Source: Hevea brasiliensis
Lineage: Eukaryota; Streptophyta; Magnoliopsida; Malpighiales; Euphorbiaceae
Assembly (NCBI RefSeq): GCF_030052815.1
Contig: NC_079505.1
Span: forward strand, 18,066,822 to 18,130,821
Length of the DNA: 64,000 nt
Direction of reading: 5' to 3'
This document shows, piece by piece, positions 12,262 to 23,500 of the stretch; within the stretch, counting starts at the first letter, position 1; each line of letters opens with the position of its first letter. The notes under the pieces were generated by a model, which was given only the letters and a program-made list of their open reading frames with translations, was not told where the DNA came from and ran no database searches. The position numbers were made by a program, and so were the translations under genes.

Positions 12262-12310
<49 letters not shown>
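12262..12310. repeat. (TA)n microsatellite
   Basis: TA dinucleotide run at the same relative position as 7730-7788 in unit 1. A second shorter run lies near 12453-12471. Confidence 0.95.
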
Positions 12311-12313
<3 letters not shown>

Positions 12314-13019
12314 AGAGATTACAAGGGTTCTTTTTAACTTATTAAGTCGCTTTATTTTTATTTTTAATTTATTTAATAATAAAAAATCTTTTTATTATTA
12401 TTGACAATAATTTTAATTGCTTATCCTCTATTTTCGGTGATTAAATTTCTTTTATATATATATATATATATTCATAAAATAAAAGATAAATTTTTTTCAT
12501 ACAATTAAATTTTAATATCACTCATTAAAAAAATATCTGTATATAAAATAGTTAATTGTTACTGTTTAAGATCATTAATGAATAAAAAATTGCAAAAGCT
12601 TACTTTATAATAATAATATTTTACCTTTTAATATTTTAAAAGATACAAAAATGATGTTTGTATTATTTTATAAATATCAAAATTAAATGCTGAAATAGTT
12701 TGTATTATTTTATAAATATCAAAATTGAATATTAAAATAATATATTCCATGTCATAACTTAGCATAAAGGAATAATAAAAAATATAAATTATAGATTACT
12801 AAATAAAAAATTTTAATTTACATATAAAAAAAATAAAAATAAAAAATTTTTTATTTAGCTAAAAAATATTTTATATTTTTAATAATAATTTATTCTTTTT
12901 TTATTCCTTTATAAATATAAAAAAAATATACATACCTCTCTCCAACTTCTATTAATTCACACTTTTCAAGCATGAGATTTTTATCCTACGTCCTCCTTAC
13001 TCTCTCTTGTCCTCCATTA

Positions 13020-13915
13020 TTTATGTTTGAAAAAAGGTGAAAGAATGATAAATAATTATTAAAATTATAAAAATATCCTTTTCTATTAGATAAAATTTAT
13101 TCTTTATTTTTAATGTAAATTAAGTACCTTTTTTAACTTTTTTAGTTTAGTGGCTTATAGATTTGTATTTTTATTGTCTTTTATATTAAAGCCATGTATA
13201 TCTACTATTTCAACATTCGAAAAAACTTAGATATATATAGTAAGTAATACAAATGTCATTTGCATCTTTTAAAATATTTTATTTTTTAAAAGTGTAATAA
13301 AATATTATTGTTGTAAAACAAACTTTTGTAAACAAACTTTGTAATTTTGTTATTTAATTAATAACCTTGAATGGTATCAATTAATCATTTATACTCTGGA
13401 CTTTTTAATAGGTGATTATTAAAATTTAATAGTATGAAAGGGAATTTATCTTAAACTTATGAATATATATATATATATATGAAAGAAATTTAACTTAGTT
13501 GGAAATTAGAGGAGAAGACTTGATTACTTATCAATATGAATAGAAATAATTCAAATTAATCACGAGAGAATGCGGTATTGATGTTAGATCACGGTAGCGA
13601 GGAGGAAGGCGTTTTATTTATGAGTAGTAAAAATTAGTTTATTTTTAATGAGTATAATTGGATTGGTAATAAAATTAAGAAGAGCATAATAAAAATAAAA
13701 CCAAATAAAAAAATTTACCATCTTACCAGCTCAGATCAGGTTTTAGGCACAGTTTGGGGTGTAAATTGAGATTTGAGAGATGATTCAAGAGGTGTAAATC
13801 TATCTTATAAATTCTTACCCTTACCATCTGCACCGCAAGCAGCAGCGATTGCCTAATTAATTACACCTGCTACCTTACCATTTGATCCTCAGCCAGCCAG
13901 GCCTGTTAGTGGAGC
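13020..13915. mobile_element. Decayed copy of the Tourist-like MITE
   Basis: The interior matches 8490-9330, for example GTTTGAAAAAAGGTGAAAGAAT and GAATGGTATCAATTAATCAT. The left terminal repeat is deleted and the right end is scrambled by small insertions (13730-13910). It arose by the tandem duplication rather than a new insertion. Confidence 0.65.
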
Positions 13916-13917
13916 CT

Positions 13918-15670
13918 GATCTTTGACTGAACCGGATGGGAGAAAGGGAAGAAAGAGGAAGAAAGGCGTAATAGTGATAGAGATTCCACTGCGAGATGGC
14001 AGATGCAGCGGGAGACATTTGATGTGGAGAAAACAAATATTACTGCAGCCATGGGTTCTTGCATGATGTCCAATCACTGGAGACTCTCTCTCTCTCGCAC
14101 CTTCTCTCGCCCTTGCCCATCTCAATGCATCACTTCTCATTCCCTGATGGTCTCTATCTCCCATCCCTCCGAATGCTTCTACTCATTCTCTCCTTGTGCG
14201 CGTCCACGGTGTTAGCGTCGATTGTGGGTCAGGTGGTGAGGATGCTCAGATTGTCGGATATGGATGAATGGAATGCTAGATAGTTTAGAAAGATTGCAGC
14301 TGTATTGGGAGAGGAAGAGTGTGATTGGATTAAAGTTTTCGGTGGAAGAGTGTTTATGTCTCCTACTTTGTTTGAAGGGATGGTCAAGTGCATTCTCCTT
14401 TGCAATTGCTAGTAACCTTCCTCTTCTGATGCCTTTATGCTGTTTGACATATTGTCGCAAGGAGGATATTTTAAACTTGTTTTATTGTATAATGTTTATT
14501 TATTTATTTTGGGTTTCTCTTGTTTCAATATCCTATCACTCTTGGCAGATGGTCAAGGACTCTAAGCATGGCCAGAGCTCTCTGTGAGCTTCAACTGGAA
14601 CTGCAGTTTCAATCATGCAGTGTGAATGCAATACCAAGGATCAACAAACTGATACAAACAATTTCATTCCTAAAACACCTGCAGGAAAAGAGTCCAAGAC
14701 GAAGCTCAGAGCTTCCAAAGTGTCCACAAATTTTGACAAATAAGTTCCTGGGTATGGAAATGGATTTGGAAGCTGATACTTGCTTGACAATGGATGATGC
14801 GCAAATGAAGATAGCAAATTTAAGACCAAACGTCTCTCTTAATTGTATAGAAGGTGATTTCCTCTGGCAATTACAAATCAAGTGAGGCAGCAAATAAAGT
14901 TTTCGAAGCCAGTTCCTTTAAAACTTCTGTTCTTCAATCTCACAAGATGACACAGCATTTTGCACACCAACCAATTTGTAATTTTCCAAGTCCAAGGGAA
15001 CTAGCAATCCTTGATGATAGATTTCTGGCAAAGCGCTGTGGTCTTGTCTGTATAGCAGGTCGAATAATAAAACTTTCCCAGGATATTGTTGAAGGGTGGA
15101 TTCCAATAATGGAGGAAGCATATCCAGTTACGGTAAATTGGCTAATCAGCTCAGAGAAATTGATGGGTTTGGTCCATTCACGCGACCAAATGTGCTTATG
15201 TGCATGGGATTTTATCATGTTATTCCTACTGATTCTGAAACAGTGAGGCATCTAAAACAGGTATTTTTTTTTTGTTTTTTTGTTCTCATGCTTTGTTAAC
15301 TGTTGATACGTGCTTCCAAGGTCTGAGAGTTGTCAATGCAGGTCCATTCCAAAAATTCTACAATTCAAACAGTTCAAAGGGATGTTAAAAAGATATAAGG
15401 AAAATATGCACCCTTCCAATTCTTAGCCTACGGGTACATTATGCTGTAGCCCTCACGCTTTTTCAACCAGTCTTCATAATTCTTCAATCGCTCTAAGTAA
15501 ATTAGTTCTCTCACTTCATTCTCTTTGTTATCAGGGCAGAATTATGGCACTTCTATGAGCAAAGGTTTGAGAAGCTAAGTCAAATGCCTTGCTCTGATTA
15601 TAAACTTATTACTGCCAGTAATATGAAAAATGAAGGAAGTCGTAAAATCAAGAGGAGTAGGGTATCTTGA
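13918..15670 (+). pseudogene. HhH-GPD DNA glycosylase pseudogene, copy C
   Basis: This is the most complete copy. Exon 1 runs about 13940-14411. Exon 2 runs 14549-15260 and contains RALCELQLELQ, NFPSPRELAILDDRFLAKRC, then the helix-hairpin-helix and catalytic region EIDGFGPFT.PNVLMCMGFYHVIPTDSET with the Asp of TDSE. Exon 3 starts at 15342 (VHSKNSTIQTVQRDVKK). The last exon runs 15536-15670 (AELWHFYEQRFEKLSQM... to TGA). Splice sites are largely preserved. Exon 1 has the in-frame TAG at 14281-14283, shared with copy A. Exon 2 shifts frame several times, including near 15045 and 15100, and exon 3 shifts near 15390. The parent family is recognised from memory of plant HhH-GPD proteins. No functional protein is expected. 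Confidence 0.8.
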
Positions 15671-16010
15671 CAGTGATACGGAGTTATCATGACTTAAGTT
15701 AAACGAGAAGTGAGTGAAACTTTATTCTTATTGTTTATGATTTACTTGTAAAAGTGCATTAGGGACACTAATTTCATTTCATGATTATTCACATTTGCTG
15801 GCTGTTCTGGAATTCTAACAAACTAGTGTTCTTTAATATCTTTCATGTGTTCATTTCCTTTTGTTCTCAGTGAATATGCATCATGTGCCAAGTTATTTTG
15901 TGTTACCCTTTTCATACCCAGAGTTTCAAACTGTAGTTGGCACTGTCTGGTGTAGTGATCTATTTAAATTTGAATGTATGTACAAGAAAGAAAATATAGT
16001 AACCATGTTT

Positions 16011-16765
16011 GAACAAGATGGCCGCTGAGTCAATTTTGGGACTTAACGATTTGAGTTGAAAATCAGAATACCCTTTTTGTAGGGCATGAGTTTGAGATAA
16101 TAGCATTTTTGGTGCCTAAAATTTTTATAATTTTCTATGAAGTGCCTGAATTTCTCCCTACCCCCTTTTTTGCTGGTGCAATTGAATGTTTAAACATATA
16201 AAAATTTACAATCAAGTTTATTAGCACTTTTATGGTTATTGGAAGTGTTGTGATTTATTAAGTATTACATACTCTTGCCTAATTTTCCATTTAAGTGCAC
16301 ATATGAATTATTTTAATTAGAAAATAAAATGTGTCACATGAGTGAGACATGACTCTCCATCCCTTTCCTCCCTTCTCCCCTATGTCTTCTATTTCTCTCA
16401 CTTTCTCTCTCTGTAAATTCTGAAATGTTTTTATTTATTAGGATTTTACTTTTGTTCTAAATGAAAATAAAATTGTGCCTTCATTGAAAATTTAACCAAC
16501 TTAAAACATCATCACATGAAAGAATTGAGATTTAGGATTCAAAAATAAAGAGACAGCGAGAGTGAGAAAAACAGTCAACATGCAGGGGTATATAAGGGCT
16601 CAATCGGTGCAATGGACCAGACAATATGGGACAAGAGGCGAGACAAACTAGACAAAAAGTTGTCCTGTCTTGCGTTTGACATACTCAATGTGGAAAATAA
16701 GAGGATTAGATAGTTCAAAAATCTATTTGTGACTTGTCCATTGAACCAATGAACAAATGAACAAA

Positions 16766-16843
<78 letters not shown>

Positions 16844-17090
16844 TTTCTTCCATTAAAGTAGCTAATATGTCTCGTTCTATGAAAAATAAAGACAAATTTT
16901 ATGTTATTTTTATCCATATGCAAAGCCACTTAGTTGCAAGTTTTTCGTTTTGTTAAAAAAAAAAAAAAACCACTATGCATCCAAATGGGAAATTCCAAAA
17001 AGTTTAGGCAGTTAGAATGAAAATTGATTATTTTGGACTACTGTTTCTGAATGCCTCTATTGTTGAGCTGAAAATTTTTCTGGTGAGCAG
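16011..17090. other. Intergenic DNA with a long (TA)n run
   Basis: The only structure seen is a TA run at 16769-16835 followed by a T-rich tract, and a 15-A run near 16954-16969. Short open frames made of repeated Tyr-Ile are translations of the microsatellite and are not genes. Confidence 0.5.
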
Positions 17091-17210
17091 ATTTATAGTG
17101 GATTTGTCACAAACCTGAATATGGACAAGGTGGTAGGTGCTAGTAACAAAGAACTGATCAAAAGTATTGATAATAACCTCCAGTCCACTTTAGGTCTTAA
17201 TGTTGAATAA
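17091..17210 (+). CDS. Orphan C-terminal exon-like ORF, function unknown
   Basis: A splice-acceptor-like GTGAGCAG at 17083-17090 is followed by a 40-codon open reading that ends at TAA 17208. It reads YSGFVTNLNMDKVVGASN, then KELIKSIDNNLQ. The amino-acid composition looks protein-like. The DKVVGAS.KEL pattern recalls the end of thioredoxin-fold domains, but that is a weak resemblance. No upstream exon was found on the plus strand. It could be the last exon of a gene whose other exons are lost, or chance. It faces the 3' end of the receptor-kinase gene. Confidence 0.3.
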   Translation: MYSGFVTNLNMDKVVGASNKELIKSIDNNLQSTLGLNVE

Positions 17211-17507
17211 TTTCTTTGTGAAATTGACAGGAAATTACAGAAACCAAAAATCAGTGAAACATAGCGATTGTAAAATAAGATAGCAGTCTTGAATGAAATC
17301 TTGGCTTTAAATCACCCAGAACAATTAAGAAGAATGCCATGAAAATTATAAAGGACTACCATACAAAGAAGCATTTTTGTGTGAGTGCCCTGCTATTTTA
17401 CAGATATCACAAAAGGTTGTAACAAAATTGGCATATTTGATCCAAGGTAAACATGGGGTGCTAGCCAATTACTACTAAGTTTAGGACATCAAATGTAAAG
17501 CACTTTA

Positions 17508-20500
17508 TTATTGAAGTTCTATCTCAGAATGTGGAAAACTTTCACTGTACTCATAGAACTTTTTATTGTCAGGGAGGTAGAGACTTCCTTTGGTTGAATC
17601 ATAATGACTTGCAGAAGTAGATAGCATTTCAAAATCATAGTTCAGACCAGCCTGCTCTGCTATGTTCTCTATCTCTTTGACCACCTGTCCCATTGCAGGC
17701 CTGTTGGCTCTCCATTCTTCAACACACCTGATTGCCAGATCTACAAACTTTTCTAAACCTTTCAATGTGTTGCCCACGCCAATGGCAGGATCAAGGATCT
17801 CATGGAGGTTGTATAAATCTTTTGTCTTATCCATTGCCATCCTAACCACTGTCACGATATGTCTTCCCTGGTGTATTGGATTTCTGCCAGTAACTAATTC
17901 CAACATTACCACTCCAAAACTATAAACATCGCTTTTATCAGTTAACTGCTGGGTCATGAAATATTCAGGATCCATATAGCCCTGCACCAATAATGAGAAT
18001 CTACTCTTAATGACATTTCCACATTTTGCTTATTGGAATCTTCATTAAACTCTGGCCTTTATCCGACGTGGATTTAATAAAATATTCAATTCTTAATATG
18101 TTTTAAAGACAAGTAGTTGGATTTGTTTGACAAGATAATCTTGTCATTCTAGACATTGTTTTTCTTTTCTTTGCCTTTGATCCAATGTCTTCCTTCCTGT
18201 GCCTTGCTGCAGGATGCCAGGTTATTTTTCTGCAAAGATCATCTAGATAATGGAAACCCCTTAGGCTTCTGGAACTAGGATTGTGCATTCTTGTGGTGCT
18301 TTCTCAGGGTTAGGTCTGGAACTACCCACAAAGTGGTGAAAAAGTAATGATATTTGTCTTTCACAAATCTTATTCTATTTTTTAATATTCCCAACACTAT
18401 TATTGTAAAATATTTGCCAAGACTCCATTAATGTCTGAAGAGTTTGGAAAAATGTTCTAAAAACCTTTCCTATGTGTGCATTACTATGTGAAATTATTAC
18501 TATCCCGTACCATTAAATGTAACTTTTATTATATCTTTTTCTCTGCAAATTGGAGGGTGGGCACTGGACAAAGGCAGTGGATTTTCATCAATAAAAACAT
18601 ATATATTTATCTTTAATGAATTAGGGATTTATTTGCTTCTTTTATAAAATTTTTGTAACTGTTCTTGTTGGAGATTCTTCTCATTCTCCCATTGAGGTTG
18701 ACACTTGACTAGTTGTTGATATAGTTATATAATATTAGAGTTTTTTTTTTTTTTTGGTGAGCAAATAGAATTTAGTCATATCTCAAATAATCTGAACCTT
18801 GATTCTCGATTTTCATATTTTCTTCCTTAAGAATAATGAAAAGAAAAAAAAAAAAGAACTTATTGGAAAGATGATGTACTAACCATTGTCCCTTTGACCT
18901 GAGTACTAACATGACCCTCAGCGTGGTCCAAAGGCTTTGATAGACCAAAGTCAGCCACTTTTGCAGTTAATTGATCATCCAATAGAATGTTAGTTGACTT
19001 AATGTCTCTGTGGATGATGGGTGGGTTGGCAAGCTCATGCAAGTAAGTGAGACCTCTGGCTGAGTCAAGGGCTATTTGAAGTCTCCTTGCCCAACTTAAC
19101 TGGATACCTGACCTACCTGCATAATTCATTAGTTGATTGTGAAATGAAAAACTGGGAATTACATTAAAATTTGTAATGCTCCAGATAAAAGGAGTCCTTT
19201 GATACTGATGTAGCCTTTCGCACATGGAATAACATGTCTTTTAAAAGTTTGTCACTGGCCAGGTGCCTTATTTTCAGTTTTATTTTGTTTTTACTGGGAT
19301 TGGTTTTGTACCCAATATAAATTCATCTGGTCTGCAGTTTTCTGATCTGGTTTAGTGGAAGGAATGAAGGTTTAATGAGGGAGTCCCTAGTATGGTAGGA
19401 GATCCTGAATTGAAGAGAGTTAACTAGGCTTGCAAACTACTTCTTTCACAATTGATTGCATGACAATTGACAAACTAAGCAACTCTATAAGCAACTCTTT
19501 CTTATACATGAGCTCATTAACATTTCAAGCAAAGCTGGAGTAGAACTCTAGTTGGCTTGATAGGCTCATTAGTAGTTGAAGTTTAATGCCCATGAAGCAT
19601 GGTTTGATTTAGGGTGTAAAACTATTCTCTTATGTTGATGATTATTATGATACTCATTCAGTAAGGATAGCCATTTGATTTACCTTTTGTGAACTCAGAA
19701 ACTGTGTCTTAACAAGTACTGATATTCATTTTAAGAGCTGTTTTTAAAATACCTGAAATGCTATCCTTTAGAGTACCATTTGAAATATGCTCATAGACCA
19801 GCATCTGTTCGTCTAGCTCGTAACAGAAACCCACTAGGCTGACTAGATTCTTGTGATGAACCCTTGATAGAAGCTCAATCTCAGTTTTGAACTCAACATT
19901 ACCCTGCAATGACCCTCGTTGAGCTCTTTTTATAGCAACTAGTTTCCCACCAGTAAGAATTCCTCGATAAACCTGAGGATACATTGCAAATTGGATGCCA
20001 AAAATTGGATGAGAAAGAATTTTGCTCAACAACATATTAAATAAAAATGAAGAACATGCTATCATGTTAAATATGATTACTAGTCCTTCTGTCTGACAGT
20101 GGTAGTGCTCAAATATTCTGATCCTATGCCATATAAATGTTGTTGCTATTGCCACTATGGACCTTACATGACAGAACAGAAATAAATTCATCAGCAGCGC
20201 CTTAGTATTGAAATTGTTTATAAGGTTCTGAAAAAGATCCCATACATCCAAGAAGTAATAGCAGGTGATCTTTTTGTAAACTAACTAAACCCTCAAAAAC
20301 TAGTTTGGCTTTTAAAATATTTTTTTTCGGTGCTTATTTTGCTAATTATAAACTTTTTCTTGTGAAAATTTAAATATCTTGTACCATTATGTTGTTGGGT
20401 TTGAGTGAGAAGTGAAGTGAAAGTGAACCATTTGAAAAACCTTGGCTAAGTTCCCTCACCAGGCCTTGCAGATCCTCTCTAGAATTTTGAGCCCCTATCT

Positions 20501-23500
20501 TAATCAATGCAAATCATCCATTTCCCTTTTACTACTTCCCAAAAAGAATTAGGAAAACTCAACTCAACTCAACTAAATTCAACTAAGGCTTTATCCCAAA
20601 AATTTGGGGTTGGCTATATGGATTTGCTTTCTCCACTCTAAACGATTTTGGGTTAAATCCTCAGAAATGTGTAATGCTTCTAGGTCATGTTGTACTACTT
20701 TCCTCCAAGTCAGTTTAGGTCTACCCCTTCTTTTCTTTCTATCCTCTAACCTAATGTGCTCTACTTGTTTAACTGGAGCCTCCGTATGTCTACTCTTTAC
20801 ATGACCAAACTACCTCAATCTCCCTTCTCTCAACTCATCCTCAATTGGCACCACTCATACCTTTTCTCTAATACTCTCATTACGGACTTTATCTAGTCTA
20901 GTATGGCCACTCATCCATCTTAACATTTTCATCTCTGCAACTCTTATCTTAGACGCATATGACTCCTTCATTGCTCAACACTCACTACAATATAACATGG
21001 CCGGTCTTATGGTTGTACGGTAAAATTTTCCTTTCAACTTATTGAGAATCTTGTGATCACATAAAACTCTCGTGGCACGTCTCCACTTCAACCATCCGGC
21101 TTTAATCCTATGACTAATATCCTCCTCACATCCCCCATCTACTTGAAGGACTGAACCGAGATATTTAAAGTGATTACTTTGGGACAGTACTACTCCATCT
21201 AAACTAACTCCTTTCCTATCATCAGTTTGGCCTTCACTGAACTTGCAGTGCATGTATTATGTCTTTGTTCTGCTTAACTTAAAGCCCTTGGACTCTAGAG
21301 TACTTCTCTAAGGCTCTAGTTTTCTATTGACTCATTTTCGTGTCTCATCTATCAGAACAATATCATCCGCAAACATCATGCACCAAGGGATACTCTCTTG
21401 TATATGTTTTGTCAATTCATCTAAAACAAATGTAAAAAGGTAAGGGTTTATAGTTGATCATTGGTGTAATCCAACTGAGATCGGAAAATCTCTTGTGTCC
21501 CCTCCCACTGTGTGCACAATAATAGTTGCTCCTTCATACATATCTTTCAACACTTGTATGTACTTAATAGATACCATCTTTTGTTCTAACACTCTCCATA
21601 AGACATCTCTTGGAATACTATCATAAGTCTTCTCTAAATCAATAAAAATCATGTGTACATATTTCTTCACATCTCTATGTTTCTCCATCAAGCTTCTAAT
21701 GAGAAAGATCGCTTCCATAGTTGAACGACCTGGCATGAAGTCAAATGGATTGGAAGAGATAGAAGTATCATGGCGTAGTCGATGCTCCACAACTCTCTCT
21801 CACAACTTCATAGTATGGCTCATGAATTTAATTCTCCTATAGTTTGAGCAACTCTGTATATCTCCCTTATTTTTAAAAAAAGGTATTAAAATACTCCTCC
21901 ATTTATCAGGCATTTTCTTTGAGTTTAGAATTTTATTAAATAATTTAGTTAACCATGCTACTCTCATATCTCCCAAATATTTTCATACTTCAATTGGTAT
22001 TCCATCAGGTCCACAGGCTTTACCCACTTTCATTCTATTAAGTGCTTCTTTTACTTCTAAAGATCTAATCTTTCTAGTATAATTCACATTCTTTTCTATT
22101 ATTCTGTAGTCTATATTCACGCTATTACCATTTTGACTATTATTAAAGAGATCATCAAAATAATTTCTCCATCTTTCTTTAATGTCCTCATCTTTCTTTA
22201 ATGTCCTCATCTTTCACCAACACTTTTCCTTCTTTATCCTTAATGCACCTAACTTGATTGAGATCTTGACATTTCTTTTCTCTCCTCCATGCTAATCTAT
22301 AAATATCTTCCTCCTCTTCTTTAGTTCCAAGTTTCTCATATAAGTTTTCAAAGGCCTGCGCTCTTGCTTGACTAACTGTCTTTTTTGCCTCTTTCTTTGC
22401 TATCTTGTACTGTTCATATGCTTCATTATTATCACATTTAGGTAATTTCTTATACCATTCTCTTTTTCTCTTCACTGCCTTTTGTGCTTCCTCATTCAAC
22501 CACCATCTCTCTTTTGAGGGTGGTCCATGTCCTTTAGACTCTCCAAGTACTTTTCTAGCTACTTCTCTGATCTTTTATGCCATCTGTATCCACATATCAT
22601 TGGCCTCCATATCCAGCTTCCATGCTTCGGACTCGATAAGCTCATTTTTGAACTTCACTTGCTTTACTCCTTTGAACTCCCACCAATTTGTTCGAGCTAT
22701 GCTATTTCTTCTGACATTTCTTAAATTGTTCTTAAACTTGACATCCAAGACCACTAACCGATATTGACTTGTTAAAGCCTCTCCTGGAATAACCTTGCAA
22801 TCCTTGCATGGAGCTCTATTTGTCCTGGTTAAGAGGAAGTCAATTTGGCTTCTATGTTGCCCACTTTTGAAAGTCACTAAATGTGACTCTCTTTTTATAA
22901 AGTAGGTATTTCTTAGTATTAGTTCGTATGTCATAGCAAAATCCACGATACTTTTTCCCTCCTCATTTCGACTGCCAAAACCAAAACCTCCATGAACATT
23001 CTCATAACCTTGCCTATCACTTCCTACATGTCCATTTAAATCTCCACTAATGAAAATATTCTCTTCATTTGGTATGCTTTGTATTAGATCATCCATATCT
23101 TCCCAAAACCTTTGTTTACTCTCACTATCTAGTCCTATTTGTGGGGCATAAGTACTAACTACATTTATTGTTTCTCTTTCTAGTACTAGCTTTGCTAGTA
23201 TAATTCTATCTCCTACTCTTTTCACAGCTATTACAGCGTCTTTCACTGTCCTGTCTACGATTATGCCCACTCCGTTAAAAGAATTAGGAAGATAAAAGAA
23301 AAAAAAAATCCATGCCAATATATTAACTTACCCTCCCATATCCCCCAATTCCAATAATGTTGGCATCTGAAAAATTGTTAGTGCATTTTTTAAGCTCTTC
23401 AAAGGTGAAACATCTCAATCCCTTTATTTGTGGACGGCTTCCAGCACTTTCATTTCTGTCCCAGGATGCTGCATGTGTACAAAAAAGGAATAGTTAGCAA

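Larger units (their letters stand above)
12206..16010. repeat. Tandem duplication, unit 2
   Basis: Second unit of the ~4.6-kb duplication, matching 7690-11366. The left boundary falls within copy B of the glycosylase pseudogene. The right part runs into the 3' flank of copy C and is recognisable to the AATATAGTAACCATG string near 16005 (compare 11349-11362). Confidence 0.75.

Noticed and set aside
16575..16956. Open frames with long Tyr-Ile repeats on both strands
   Set aside because: They are translations of the (TA)n microsatellite at 16769-16835.
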